Shown: in pieces, positions 19,527-30,933 of the stretch | Layout: each line of letters begins with the position of its first letter | Position numbering within the stretch: the stretch's first letter is position 1 | Position numbers and translations under genes: made by a program | NCBI RefSeq assembly: GCF_020085105.1 | Contig: NC_058046.1 | Span: forward strand, 25,176,675 to 25,240,674 | Reading direction: 5' to 3' | DNA length: 64,000 bases | Origin: Siniperca chuatsi | Lineage: Eukaryota; Chordata; Actinopteri; Centrarchiformes; Sinipercidae | Notes under the pieces: model-generated | The model's database searches: none | What the model was told of the DNA's origin: nothing | Seen by the model: the letters and a program-made list of their open reading frames with translations, nothing else

Positions 19527-22500
19527 GTAAGAAATAACTGAATTTAGCAAATTCTTATTTTTTATTCAGTTACTTAGGTTGGTTTCTCTGCATTTAGCTT
19601 TATTTAGCTGTTGTCAAGTGTGGTTTGACTGTCAGTGAGCTATGAGTCACACATAAAGGGGTGGGAGCGCAGCAGCGCGTATGCCAGGGGTTTAATGCGA
19701 GTCCAGGCCTGTATTTCCCATTAGTTTGCTAAAATTCACAACTGTAAACTGCCTGAAAATTAATCCCCGCACAAAGGCAATTTTACTGACCAAAATGCGA
19801 AATGTGATGGCGACATTGTAAATGTAAAGGTTATGAAGTAGCATATTTTTTACCATTGTGGTGCAACATCCAGAATGTAAGCCATTAAAAGCTGAAAAAA
19901 TAAAATTGTGTTTGAAAAAGTTATCTGTTGCAGTGTTGGTAACCCCCCAGCAGACAACAGACGTCTTACAGACGCACGAACAATGGAAACAAGAGGGGCA
20001 CGCATCTGGCAAATAAAAACACTCGTCCACTTATGGGACAGGGCGACGTGATGCCATAAATCTTGTTCAAACGTCTTATCAGGTTGTTTGTCAAAAAGCA
20101 CAAGGGCCATGAACAGCTACATGACAAGAAGCATTACCTTTTTTACGCACGCTCCTTCCTATGTAATTACATAGTCTGCTCTGTGTTATTAGACACAGTG
20201 GTAATGACCCACAACACCACACTAAGTATCAGGCAACTTTAACATCATGGTCAGCTTGGAAGAATAAGTGAAAGTGAAACCTTTATTATTTTAACTGTTG
20301 TTTTTTTTATATTGGTAGGCTTTTGAAGAAGGTAGCTATCCAAAGTCCTGAAATTAGGGCTGTTGATTAAGTGCCAGACTGTTTCAGAGCTGAAAAAAGC
20401 TCATTAAACTCATTAGATGACCCAAGTCCACTAGCTAACTGGTGCTTACACACAGCAGTAACTTCTTGTCATTGTACATCTTGAAACCCCACTGGAAGTG
20501 ACTTGCATGCTGAACAGATCATACTATGGAGCAAATACATCACTACCTTACATTCAAGCTATAAATTGTCTTAGTGTAACTTGACTGCACTTGACCTTAT
20601 CTCACACCCTCACATTCCTCCCGTTATATGCCACACACACTTGCCTTGGTTTCACCTTATCTGAAGGTTCGGTCAGTGTTGGGTAACTGCCTGTTTACAA
20701 GATTTTATAATTTTCTTGTTTAGTTTCTGTTCATTAGCAAGGGGTTGCGTCAGTGCTTTTCATATTAAACTGCTAAATTCAACTATTGAATAAATGTCAA
20801 AATGATCGCTAATATTATTAGTCATTTAAATAGTAAGACATATGAGTAACCAATACCAATTTCCATGATTGATTAGACATCCAATACACTGGTTTCACCT
20901 TTACAAATACAAGAAGTTGGTGGGTTTTCGCCAATTTATATCAACACAAATTGAACACTTATGCTTGATACATTAATTGATACATCCGTTTGCTGTTATT
21001 TTTCACATTTCATAGACAGAGGAATTGAGTATTTAAAGAATAATATTCAATAGATTTCTCAACAATGATAATTGCAGGTAGTTGCAGACCTAGTCAGAGT
21101 AGCCTTCTGTTTATATGAATCAATGAGTTGATGTAACACACTGGTGCTCTGTGAGAGGACAAACAGCTCTCTAATCAGTCAAGTGAAAATAATTGGAACC
21201 AAATAAATTGGCAATTTACACAGATTGTGCTGTGTATATATAACAGCTGTACCTGATTTTTAGGAGCACGTCTCTGATATGAGGTGAAAATATGTCACAA
21301 AGTTTTATGTGTGATCTTCATGACCCCCGACAATGAACTGCTTTTGTCATAATGTGCTAAGACTAAATTCCTACGAGCACTTAAAACAGTGTTATCCATG
21401 TTAGACTAACGTGGAAAAAAATAGGTCATTGGGAAAATGCAGACTTTTTACTCTTTTAAAGATATTCATTGTCTGTTTGCCACCATCTTGTTGTTTGTGC
21501 GGTTGCTGTTTTCCTTTCTCATACCTCTGTTGTTTATGGGTGCCATTTTGACCTTTGAGCTCAGTCAAGGCTGTCACCTGGTTGCAGCTCATGAAAGTGG
21601 TAAAATGAGTGGCAGGAGTGTGTTTGTATATAAATACGGTGTGGAGGTACAATACAGACACATACATGCATATTCATAGGGGTTTTAATAGGCTGAACCT
21701 GGAGGAGGACATATGTTGAAACCCTAGTCACATGTGTTGTAGTGTTAGGTTCACCTGAGCTAAATTTAGAGTGTTGAGACTGAGGGATGAAGGCTAGGAG
21801 GGACAGGGTCAAAAATGGACTGATAGTGGTGGAGGAGGTGAGGGGGTACAGTCGAGAAGGAGTGTCTGTCGGGTGAAATGACAAAGACAGTCCAGGAATT
21901 GCACGTGGTCAGCGAAATGCAGGTCAGCTGGCACACAGTTGCTTAGCGTTTGAGAAATGAAGAGCAACACTGAGACAGCAGACAAGACAGGACTTTTTGA
22001 TGCATACTGTGATTTATTGTCAGGTGTTTGTGTATGATAAAAGATGGAGATCTTAAAGAGATATACAGATATTCCCCTCAGGAGTTGGTAGAGAACAAAA
22101 CAGAGCTAAAAGCATGTGAATATTGGACTTACATTCGCCAGGTGGACAGAACCACGACTCCAAATGAATAAATGATGTTTCTCCGTATCTGCTGGATGTG
22201 TAAATAAGCAACCGTTTGCTAACACGTTCACCATATCAACTTAAAAGGTGATCATTATGTCAACGTTGTGTTCACAACTTGTTTTCACTGCCCCCCAAGT
22301 GACCAAAAAAAAATAAAAAATCAGTTATTGCAGGTTTAGTAAATAAGAGCTAAGGATGTTTTCAAACTTCAACTCTGACTGCTGCTTATTTAGTCATGAA
22401 TATTTAATGTTATAAAGAAATCCTTAAGATTTGAAACCAGGTTTTCAGGGGCTTGAAGCACCACATCACCTCTGAATGTGGAAAAGGCACATTTGGAGAC

Positions 22501-24210
22501 AGATTACTGTGGATGTAGGACTCTGCTCATCTTGCCAATAGGTGACATGCGAGAGGTGAATGACATTGTTACATCAAGTTACACATCATCATGTGGACAG
22601 ACACTTACCTGTATGATGTGCTGTGTTTTCTGTGCTCTTATATAAGGCAGCACAGAGGCTTCTATATTTCACTAGATCATCACTTTGTACCCTTGATGCA
22701 GCTAATCAGTATTCTTTGTCTGGTAAAAATACCATCTCTCAGTGCCATACAAGGGCTGTACACAGGCCTATGTTGGACTATGCACATACTGTACAATGTG
22801 ATGCAATAGTTGGCCAGTTCTCTGCATAGAAAGGACACCAGCTCTGACTGAATGCTAAAGAAACATGCTAATATTCACTGCAGCTGCAGACAAACCCACA
22901 TATTGTGCACCGTTGCTGTCAAAACAGTACAGGACTACTTGCCAAAGTTTTCTATTGTCTCTCCTTGCGCTTCCCACCTCTGAAGAGACATGGCAGAGCA
23001 AGGAATGGTCAGTGTGGTGCAGCAGGACAAGACAGGAAAAGGCAAGCAGGCAGAAAACAAAGGCCACTGTGTGACATGTCAGCACCACGCACCCAATGGA
23101 CATGGTGAGTGGGGGGTGTGTGTGTAGAAAGAGACAGATGACACGTCATCAGGGTCCCCGGATTGAGCTTTGGCTGCAGTGACATGAGTCATGTGAGGCC
23201 AGACTTGGATATCTGTGGAATTTTCATCTTTACCCATCGTCAGTTCCACTGTATTTGATTGCAATGACAACATTTTGATTTTCTGCACTGGCTCAATCAC
23301 TGATTCATTAGCTTATAGAGGTTGCATTACCCTAAGCAAAGTCATGTCTCCATCCTTTGCAGAAAATATATGATTGGTGAGATTAATGGTGGAGGGAGCA
23401 GCAGGACAAAAGCACTGAAAGGAAGGCGAGTCAGTAGTAAAACATTAAACCAGCTTTAGGTTATAAGTGAATGCAGGATATTCTGAGTGCTCCAGCAAAG
23501 TCACCTTGTCAAAAATGTCTTCTTCACACACACAAAGAGTGTGCACACACACTGACCCAGGGGACCGTGATGACTGTCTGAAGCCCGGTGCAGTGCAGTT
23601 GTGTGCAGGGATGGTAGTTGCTGACTAACCAAACCTGCTTCTGCTTAGGTTAGCTCTACTGCATTGGCTTGCATAGTATTTCTTTACACATCATACATAT
23701 TATATCATAATGGGGATGTTATTAATGTCGAAATACAGTAGTGAGTCTTGCAGCAACATTTCTCTGGTAGATGGCTTTGTAATCTTTTAAATGATTTGCT
23801 CCTGTACATTTCTAGTCCCTTCCTTCTAGAGAATCAGTCCCATTAGTTTAACAACCTCTGCTGCTTGCTAATGGACTGCTGCCAGGCAATTCATAGGGGT
23901 CACATGGAAGATGGAGGTGGAGGAGAGAAGCTGTATATCACCTGCACCCAGACAGGCCCCCTCCAGATGGCGAAGGCCTCCCATCTGAGACAAATATGTA
24001 TACTGATATATACTGTTTGTTTGCAAGTAAATATTTGGTAGAAAACGCTGTCTGCAATTCTTTGTGTGTGAGGAAAAACAGCTTTTTACATGTGTTTGTG
24101 CCCTCAGAAGTGCTCTCTGGGTTGCATTGCTCAGCTTCCACAAATGTGCAGAGCTCCATGTGTTCGCAAGAGGTATTCAGCTTGTATTTGTTCTAGCATT
24201 TTGATTTAAA

Positions 24211-25068
24211 GGGGCACTCCACTGATTTTACATGAGATCAATTTAGTCCTCATGGTGAATACTACTCAGTCTGTGATAACACTTGTATAATATCTATAAT
24301 AATATCTTTTGTGGCAGGGTTGTCTCATTTTGGGCTTGAGACTTCATATTTTTAACAGAAAATGTGTTACAAACTGGAGGAGTATAAAAGATGCGAGTGT
24401 TTACTAGGGCTGGGTATTGTTTAAAAAAATTTCGAAAACCAGTACCCTTAAAGTGATACCGATACCAAAAGATCATCATGTGAATGGAAGCATTCATTTG
24501 CGTAAAATGCCACCACTCCTCCCCATCCAAATAATTATTACACACATACATTTTGAAAGTGTTCTTTAATTAAACTTTAATGCAAGAGATAAGTGTAGAG
24601 AGCCAGCACAACAGACCAGCCTTGTTTATCAGAGTGTTGAGTAATGGGAAATGTTAATTCTGAAGGACTATAAGTTAACTGTTTGAGAACTGCTGGAGAA
24701 TGAGGCAAAAAGGTTCTCAGTGTGTGTGGACGGGCAGCCCGGCGGCAGCCCGCTGTATGTAGCTGCTAGCTGTAGCTGCTAGCTGTAGCTGCTAGCTGTA
24801 GTTGCTCGCTGCTAGCTGTAGCTGCGGTAGTGGGCCAATCACACGTCGCATTAAATTGAAGAACGCTTGTGGCCATTGGCTGGGAGCAAAACCATACAAA
24901 TAGCTATAATACCTTAAAGGTATGCTATAGAGTTGCATCATGGGAAATGTAGGATCCATCATTTTTGCAGTGTAACCCATGCTAGGGACTAAAAATCTCC
25001 TCTGCTGCATCGATTTTGACCATTGGTTTTTAAAAATCTGTGCATTACTCAATTGCTGGAGTATTCCA
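24211..25068. mobile_element. Nested fish MITE in vdac3 intron 1
   Basis: The left end GGGGCACTCCACTGATTTTA and the reverse complement of the right end, GGAATACTCCAGCAATTGAG, form degenerate terminal inverted repeats. Between them an element beginning AGGGCTGGGTATTG (near 24405) plus GC-rich material appears inserted. The right boundary of the inner element is unclear. Confidence 0.5.
24758..24825. repeat. 13-base minisatellite
   Basis: Head-to-tail copies of TGTAGCTGCTAGC, at least three perfect and two degenerate, lie inside the nested repeat in vdac3 intron 1. The unit is itself rich in AGCT, so the array can fold on itself. Confidence 0.8.
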
Positions 25069-25170
25069 TTAATTATGCATTTAGACAGACTGATGCAGTG
25101 AAGTATTGTGATTTTATTATTGTGAAGAAATTGTAAAATCTTAATGTGCATGTCTGTTTCCTCAGGCACA

Positions 25171-28100
25171 ATGACCGTACCTCCTGCATACTCAGACTTG
25201 GGGAAATCTGCCAAAGACATCTTCAACAAGGGCTATGGTAATTCAACAAATTCTCTTAACATATACATATATGATTGCTATGATGTTGCTATTTTGTTTA
25301 AACAGTTTTGGGTGAAGCTGTGCTGAAGCAGGACTGATATTAGAGAACATTTTGCTTGCTCTGTCACTTTAAATGTAGGCTGTTTATTTTTGCTGCAGCT
25401 GTTTTAGAGCCATGCTGTGCAGTACAAGGATGTAAGTTGTTTTCCCACCCTTTCTGTTCTTTTGAATTTCCCTAATTGAATTTCTTCACAGGCTATGGTG
25501 TTCTCAAGCTGGACGTTAAGACCAAGTCCAGGAGTGGTGTTGTAAGTGCTACTGTTGTCTCTGTCTCTGTTATCTCTCAGTGCTCTGTGATGTAGATCAA
25601 ATGGCTGACTAATGGCCTTGTGTTTGCTGCCTGACATGTACTCTGTCTAACCTAGCAGTAACACTGTCTGTCTGACAAGTTTACACCTTACTCTTCTCCC
25701 TCAAGCAACATGCCCTATCATGATGGGGAAAAATGTGTTTAGTTTGCCCCAGACATGCTGAGTGTCAGTGTCACAATAAACCTGTTGCTATGGTAAAACC
25801 ATAATGAGCACTTGCATACAGAGTTTCCCACATGCCACAAAACTCAAACCTCATTGAAAAAAAATCTATTCCCTCTGCGTCTAAACTCACAAGTTTCCGC
25901 TTTCTGTTGCGCTGCTTTTTATTTTCGCAGTGAGCGGATAAATTGCTGCATGTAAACTCTGAGTGGTTCTCCCTAACTTTCTCTCTTTTCTCTTTTTTCT
26001 GCTTTCTTCTTTGGATGTTCCTGTCAGATGGTAAGAGTGAGTGCGTGTGCATATGTAATGATTAAACACAGGTGCACCGCAGGGTAAGCCAGTGATACCA
26101 GTTATGTGTTTGTGTGCAGACGATGTATCCAGGCTTTCTACCAAGTGTTTCTTCATTATCCCAGCTGCTGCGGCCGCAACCACTGATCCTCAAATACACT
26201 CACAACCTACCTCTCCCTCACAGTCCTGCCTAAATTTTCCTTTCCAACTCATTTCTCCATCTTAAAAGGTGTAGTTCTTCCTTTAAATAACCAGCCATAC
26301 AAACCTGAGAGGGATTGTGTGGCAGAGGAAAAAGCAGAGAAGCTATGCTTATTTCCCTCGTCTTTGTTTTTTCTTATTTTTTCTCCCTGTATGCTTTCTC
26401 CTTCTAGTTTCTGTGGTTGTGCTCTAATGTAAAAATGTGCCTTCCCACCTCATTTTCCATCTCCATCTCCCCCCTCATCACTCCATCCCTCTTTGTCCTG
26501 CAGGAGTTTGCCACCTCTGGCTCCAACAACACCGACACAGGGAAGTCAGGAGGCCACCTGGAGACCAAGTACAAACTGAATGAACTGGGCCTCAACTTCA
26601 ACCAGAAATGGAACACAGACAATACTCTCACCACAGAAATCACCATGGAGGACCAGGTGGAGTCAAACAAACAAGATATTAGTCATTTTAAGTACTTAAA
26701 GAATATATGACAGGATTTTACTTTACTAGCCTATTTAAAATGTTCAAAACATCAATATATTTACTTTCAGATAGAATTTTAGCTCATGGTCTGTGTCTCT
26801 TGTCTGGTTGTCTGTCCATAGCTGGCTAAGGGCCTGAAGCTCAGTTTGGACACGTCGTTTGTGCCCAACACCGGGTAAGAGCAATCCTGTTCATGTTAAG
26901 TAGTTTTCAATGTCTTCAATAAATTGACCACAAAGTGAATAAATTAGTCAATCAACACAGAAGTATATTATAAACATATTAATAATGCAGTACTGCTAAT
27001 TACTGAATTGTTATTCCTTCTGTAGCAAGAAGAGTGCCAAACTGAAGACTGGCTACAAGCGTGATTTTGTCAATGTGGGCTGCGACCTGGACTTCGACAT
27101 GGCAGGTCCCACCGTCCACGCAGCTGCTGTACTGGGCTTCGAGGGCTGGCTGGCTGGCTACCAGTTGGCTTTTGACACTGCCAAATCTAAACTGACCCAA
27201 AACAACTTTGCCCTTGGATACAAGGCCGGTGACTTCCAGCTTCACACCAACGTGTGAGTCACTGCATCACAGTAAAGAGAGGCAGGAAATGGAAGTGATA
27301 CATTGGACGAGGGCAGCAATGAGAGAGGAAGCATTTCCCCAGGATGAAACGCAAAGTTCAGGCTAATATCCACTGCTGCTAATCTCCACCGTTTTTATCT
27401 GTGTTTTGCTTTTGTATTTCAGTAACGACGGCACAGAGTTTGGTGGCTCCATTTACCAAAAGGTGAACAGCAACTTGGAGACAGCGATCCACCTGGCCTG
27501 GACAGCTGGCAGCAACAACACACGCTTTGGAATTGGAGCCAAATACCAGCTGGATAAGGATGCCTCCCTGTCTGTAAGAACTGACTTCAAAACATCATGG
27601 ACACATCTAAAATGATTAAAAAAAAAAATAAATCACATTTGCTAATTAGCACTAAACACAAAGTACAGCGGAGGCTGATGGGAATGTCATTAGTTTTGCA
27701 GGTATTTGGTGACAAACTGAAGTATCTGACAAAGTGAAATGTGACCTGATAATACCAGTAAATGGAAAGTCAGAGGATCGCCAAAGTAGGATTCGTCCTT
27801 TGGGGACCATTAATGTCTGTACTAAATTTCATGGCCATCTATCCAATATTTGTTGAGATATTTCAGTCTGGACCAAAGTGGTGGACTGACGGACCAACAG
27901 GCCGACATTGCCAACCCTAGATCCACACCGAAACTTAGGTTTCAAGCTATCATCGAACTTATCTGCAGTTGTTGACTTGAGGTTGATATATATGATATAA
28001 ATTATATAACTGCATCCCAGTTCTCATCTATCTACACTCCTAATGCTGTGTCCATGATTATCTCAACTGTCCTTGATGTTTTGTTTCTCCTCACAGACCA

Positions 28101-28337
28101 AAGTTGACAACGCCTGCCTCGTTGGAGTTGGATACACACAAACCCTCAGGCCAGGTTAGCTGATTGTCTTTTTTTATTGTCTAACAACAATCCAAAGAAC
28201 ACAGGCATGGTTACTTGATACATAATCTGACACTCTTCCCTGCAGGAGTGAAGCTCACCCTCTCAGGTCTGATTGACGGGAAGAACGTGAACAGCGGTGG
28301 ACACAAAGTCGGCATGGGTTTCGAGCTGGAGGCGTAA
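25171..28337 (+). CDS. vdac3: Voltage-dependent anion channel 3, eight coding exons
   Basis: Outer-mitochondrial-membrane beta-barrel porin for metabolites. Coding exons: 25171-25237, 25492-25541, 26504-26656, 26822-26874, 27026-27253, 27423-27573, 28097-28154, 28246-28337; 283 aa, the exact family length. It begins with the amphipathic helix [20 protein letters not shown]. It has the LAKGLKL (GLK) motif, [51 protein letters not shown] and [15 protein letters not shown], and ends [11 protein letters not shown]. Isoform 3 is favoured over 1 and 2 by Gln at position 73 (Glu in VDAC1 and 2), by FVPNTGKKS and [19 protein letters not shown], and by linkage to polb, ikbkb and plat. The N-terminal Cys residues of mammalian VDAC3 are absent. 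A 3-nt alternative exon lies in the intron after codon 39. Confidence 0.95.
26028..26030 (+). CDS. vdac3: Alternative 3-nucleotide microexon (ATG) of vdac3
   Basis: Within the 962-base intron between codons 39 and 40, a long pyrimidine tract ends in CCTGTCAG, followed by ATG and a strong donor GTAAGAG. Splicing in this triplet inserts one Met between V39 and E40 without a frame change. Mammalian VDAC3 has an alternatively used 3-base ATG exon at the same place. Both halves of the split intron (486 and 473 bases) are long enough to splice. Confidence 0.75.
27765..27935. repeat. Dispersed fish repeat, copy 1 (vdac3 intron)
   Basis: Contains GGATCGCCAAAGTAGGATTC, then TTTGGGGACCATTAATGTCT, GAGATATTTCAGTCTGGACC and a GGACTGACGGACC motif. 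A diverged copy of the same family lies at 48245-48390. The class is not determinable; it may be the tail of a LINE or a MITE body. Confidence 0.65.
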
Positions 28338-28965
28338 AAAAAATTCAGCGGGAGGACAGACAAAAAGAGAGGAAAGCAACACAGGAGAAGAATAAAGAGC
28401 CCAAATGTGGAAACACTGCAAAGGTCCACGTAAACACATTTTCCCTCTAAGTCCTACACACATAAGCACACAGATACACACATTCTTTGCCTTAACCCTG
28501 AAACCCCATGCAGCCTCCAAGACCTCTAGTACTGTTAAAGGAATCAAGCATTATTTTATGTTGGTTATTTTTACATTTTACATTATTTACAGGTCCCTCA
28601 ACCAACATTTGAGCATATATTATCAGAATACAACAAAAGAACAAGGCAATTCATGCAACACCCATGTTCTCCAAATAATGTGCTACTTATGACCAGTTTG
28701 ATCAGACAAAGTGCACTTTTAATAAAGTATTTATGTCTCAGACATATCTGTTTTCTTTCAGAAATTGATTTGAAGCACCTTTTTATTTTGACTGTGTGGT
28801 CAGATCATTTTTGTTCAGATATACTCTGGGTTTTAGACATTAATAAGATTATTAGAGAGTTCTTGTTTTGGTATATTGTGGTTTTGTTGCATGCTTTCAA
28901 GGCTAGAGGGAAGTTTTTGACTTTTCGGTGTCACATTGACAAGTACAGTGACTGTAAATAGATGC

Positions 28966-28971
28966 AATAAA
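28966..28971 (+). terminator. vdac3 proximal polyadenylation signal
   Basis: AATAAA about 630 bases after the vdac3 stop. A second signal lies at 29295-29300, so two 3' UTR lengths are possible. Confidence 0.6.
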
Positions 28972-29294
28972 AGCTGGGGAGAATTAAGCAGAAAAGACAA
29001 AGAGCGGCTGATCCTTCTCAGACTGAGTGGACTGATTTTGATTCCACCATTTGACCTCAGTAACACAGTTATAAACTGTGGACCTTCAGTTGCCTAAATG
29101 TCTATTTTTCAGGTCCTGTTTGGTAAAAGGGCCGATGGCAATTTGGAACTCTGTGTCAACTCTTTGTCTTGTCTCGTTTCATGTCCTGTACCTGTTCAAT
29201 CTTTACCACTACATTTCACTTTATCTGTGCTGTGCTTTGTATAGGAGAGTTAGTTGACAGTTAGGACCTCAAACTAATTTTATTGAATTAATGG

Positions 29295-29300
29295 AATAAA
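29295..29300 (+). terminator. vdac3 distal polyadenylation signal
   Basis: AATAAA followed by a GTGTGTTTTATTTTTATTTTGG GU/U-rich element about 30 bases downstream, which looks like the stronger of the two vdac3 cleavage contexts. Confidence 0.6.
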
Positions 29301-29319
29301 GAATGTTAAACACTATGAT

Positions 29320-30570
29320 CTTAATGAGTGTGTTTTATTTTTATTTTGGTTGACATAAAACAGGTGAAGGAAGAGGAGAACCTGTGCCCTCATTCCCAGA
29401 AAAATGGAAATGAATTAAAGAAACTTACAGTACAGTAAAATACTGTACTCAAGATACAAAATTCAGTTTTGTTTTGAAAATTATGATAGAAATGTCTGAC
29501 ATTCAGTTATTCAGACATTATTACAATCTTAACAGCATAGAGTATACACACAAATAGTCAACAAGACACCTGCCAATATGTAGCATCTCTCATCACTGTG
29601 TGATCTATATACAGTAACGACCACCTCCAATAGTTGGAATTAACATGGGCACAGGAGGTCCAGCTTTGAAGCAACGTGTGAAGAAAATCACGATGCAGCT
29701 GTACAATATCGAATTGCTGTAGCAGTCACATCTAGATTGAAATATAGTGGATGTAAAATGAATTAGCGGTATTAAAATGTTAATTTAGTTTTGGTTCAAT
29801 TCATAAATCTGACTCTATTCTTACATTTGCAGTTGCATTGTTTCAGTAAAACAAGGAAATGTTTGAGGTTTAGACCATAAATAATCTGTTTTTAATCACC
29901 ATATTGAACCAAGCCAAGAGAGTAACAAGATATGTTTTTGTCGTTTGACTATGGCCACAAACATTACCACATACCCAACTTCTCTCACACAATCTCTACA
30001 TGAATTTAACATTATAAGCTTTGTAATTATTGCAGGGATTCTGGACTGCGCCATATTAAACAGGTGTTCCTGTTATTGTGTTCACAGCATATAGTTATAA
30101 TAGTCATTTTACAGTTATAAACATCACACATGTCATTCAATGATTGTCTTACTAAAACAAAATTTGCAATACAAAATAATGGTCCAGTGAGAAACACATA
30201 ACAACTGATACACATTTACATTTAGGTTCATAACACACAGTTCAGATATTTTTAGAATATAACCAAAACACTGTTTTACTTGGGATAAATGTACATAAGT
30301 CTTAAAATACAATCTGTAGTTTCCTGATAAAGGCCCAAATGTAACTAAAACATTTAGTTTCAAAAATAAGAGAAATGTCTGTCAGCATTATTTAAAGAAT
30401 TATTTTCATGAATTCTCTCACTTCTAAATTTGAGGATAAAATTTGCTCTTTATGTGTGTCAGCTGTTTTAAGGTCACTGTTTTAAGACAGATTCAGCTTG
30501 ACGCTTCGTACAAGCCTCTTCACATGCAGTAACACTGTAGGAATGTATGTACCTGTGGGTATATTCTGAC
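29320..30570. other. Intergenic region between convergent vdac3 and ikbkb
   Basis: AT-rich sequence separating the two 3' ends. No open frame with family resemblance, no RNA gene and no repeat with clear ends was found. Confidence 0.6.
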
Positions 30571-30587
30571 TGGGACTTTCTAAATGG

Positions 30588-30593
30588 TTTATT
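30588..30593 (-). terminator. Candidate ikbkb polyadenylation signal
   Basis: TTTATT on the plus strand (AATAAA on the minus strand) about 340 bases beyond the ikbkb stop codon. Confidence 0.5.
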
Positions 30594-30933
30594 TGTCACG
30601 AGCATCTTATTTGATCCATGATACCAATGGAATGGTTGATCTGTGCATAATGAAGTGTAACTTTACCCCAAAACGTATTTCATGGTTTGTTAAAATTACA
30701 TAAATAAATTCCTCTGATGTTAATCATAATCATTTGCTTCAGTGCACTACAGGTTGGCATTAAATTTCCTGTTTTACCAACTCCTTAATCTCATTAAGCA
30801 AATATTTGCCAGCAGCTATTACTCTGTTCACATTGTTAAACAAACCAGCTTCTACCACATCCTCATGTAGTTTGACATCCCATCCACACAGAGGCAGTAG
30901 AGTACCACATGTAAGCAAAGAATGAGAATGAAT

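Larger units (their letters stand above)
19527..25165. other. vdac3 intron 1
   Basis: Long intron between the non-coding first exon and the start-codon exon. It has no conserved coding frame. The right end holds a nested repeat (24211-25068) with a minisatellite. The remaining sequence, including the longish open frames near 19.7-20.1, 21.4-21.9 and 22.6-23.1 kb, shows no family resemblance and no splice context. Confidence 0.6.

Noticed and set aside
22905-23108. Exon-like segment ending ATGGACATG|GTGAGT in vdac3 intron 1
   Set aside because: There is no matching acceptor or protein similarity, and vdac3 is complete without it.
24792-25229. 145-codon open frame on the minus strand
   Set aside because: It lies in the minisatellite/nested MITE and runs antisense into the vdac3 start exon; no protein family is recognisable.
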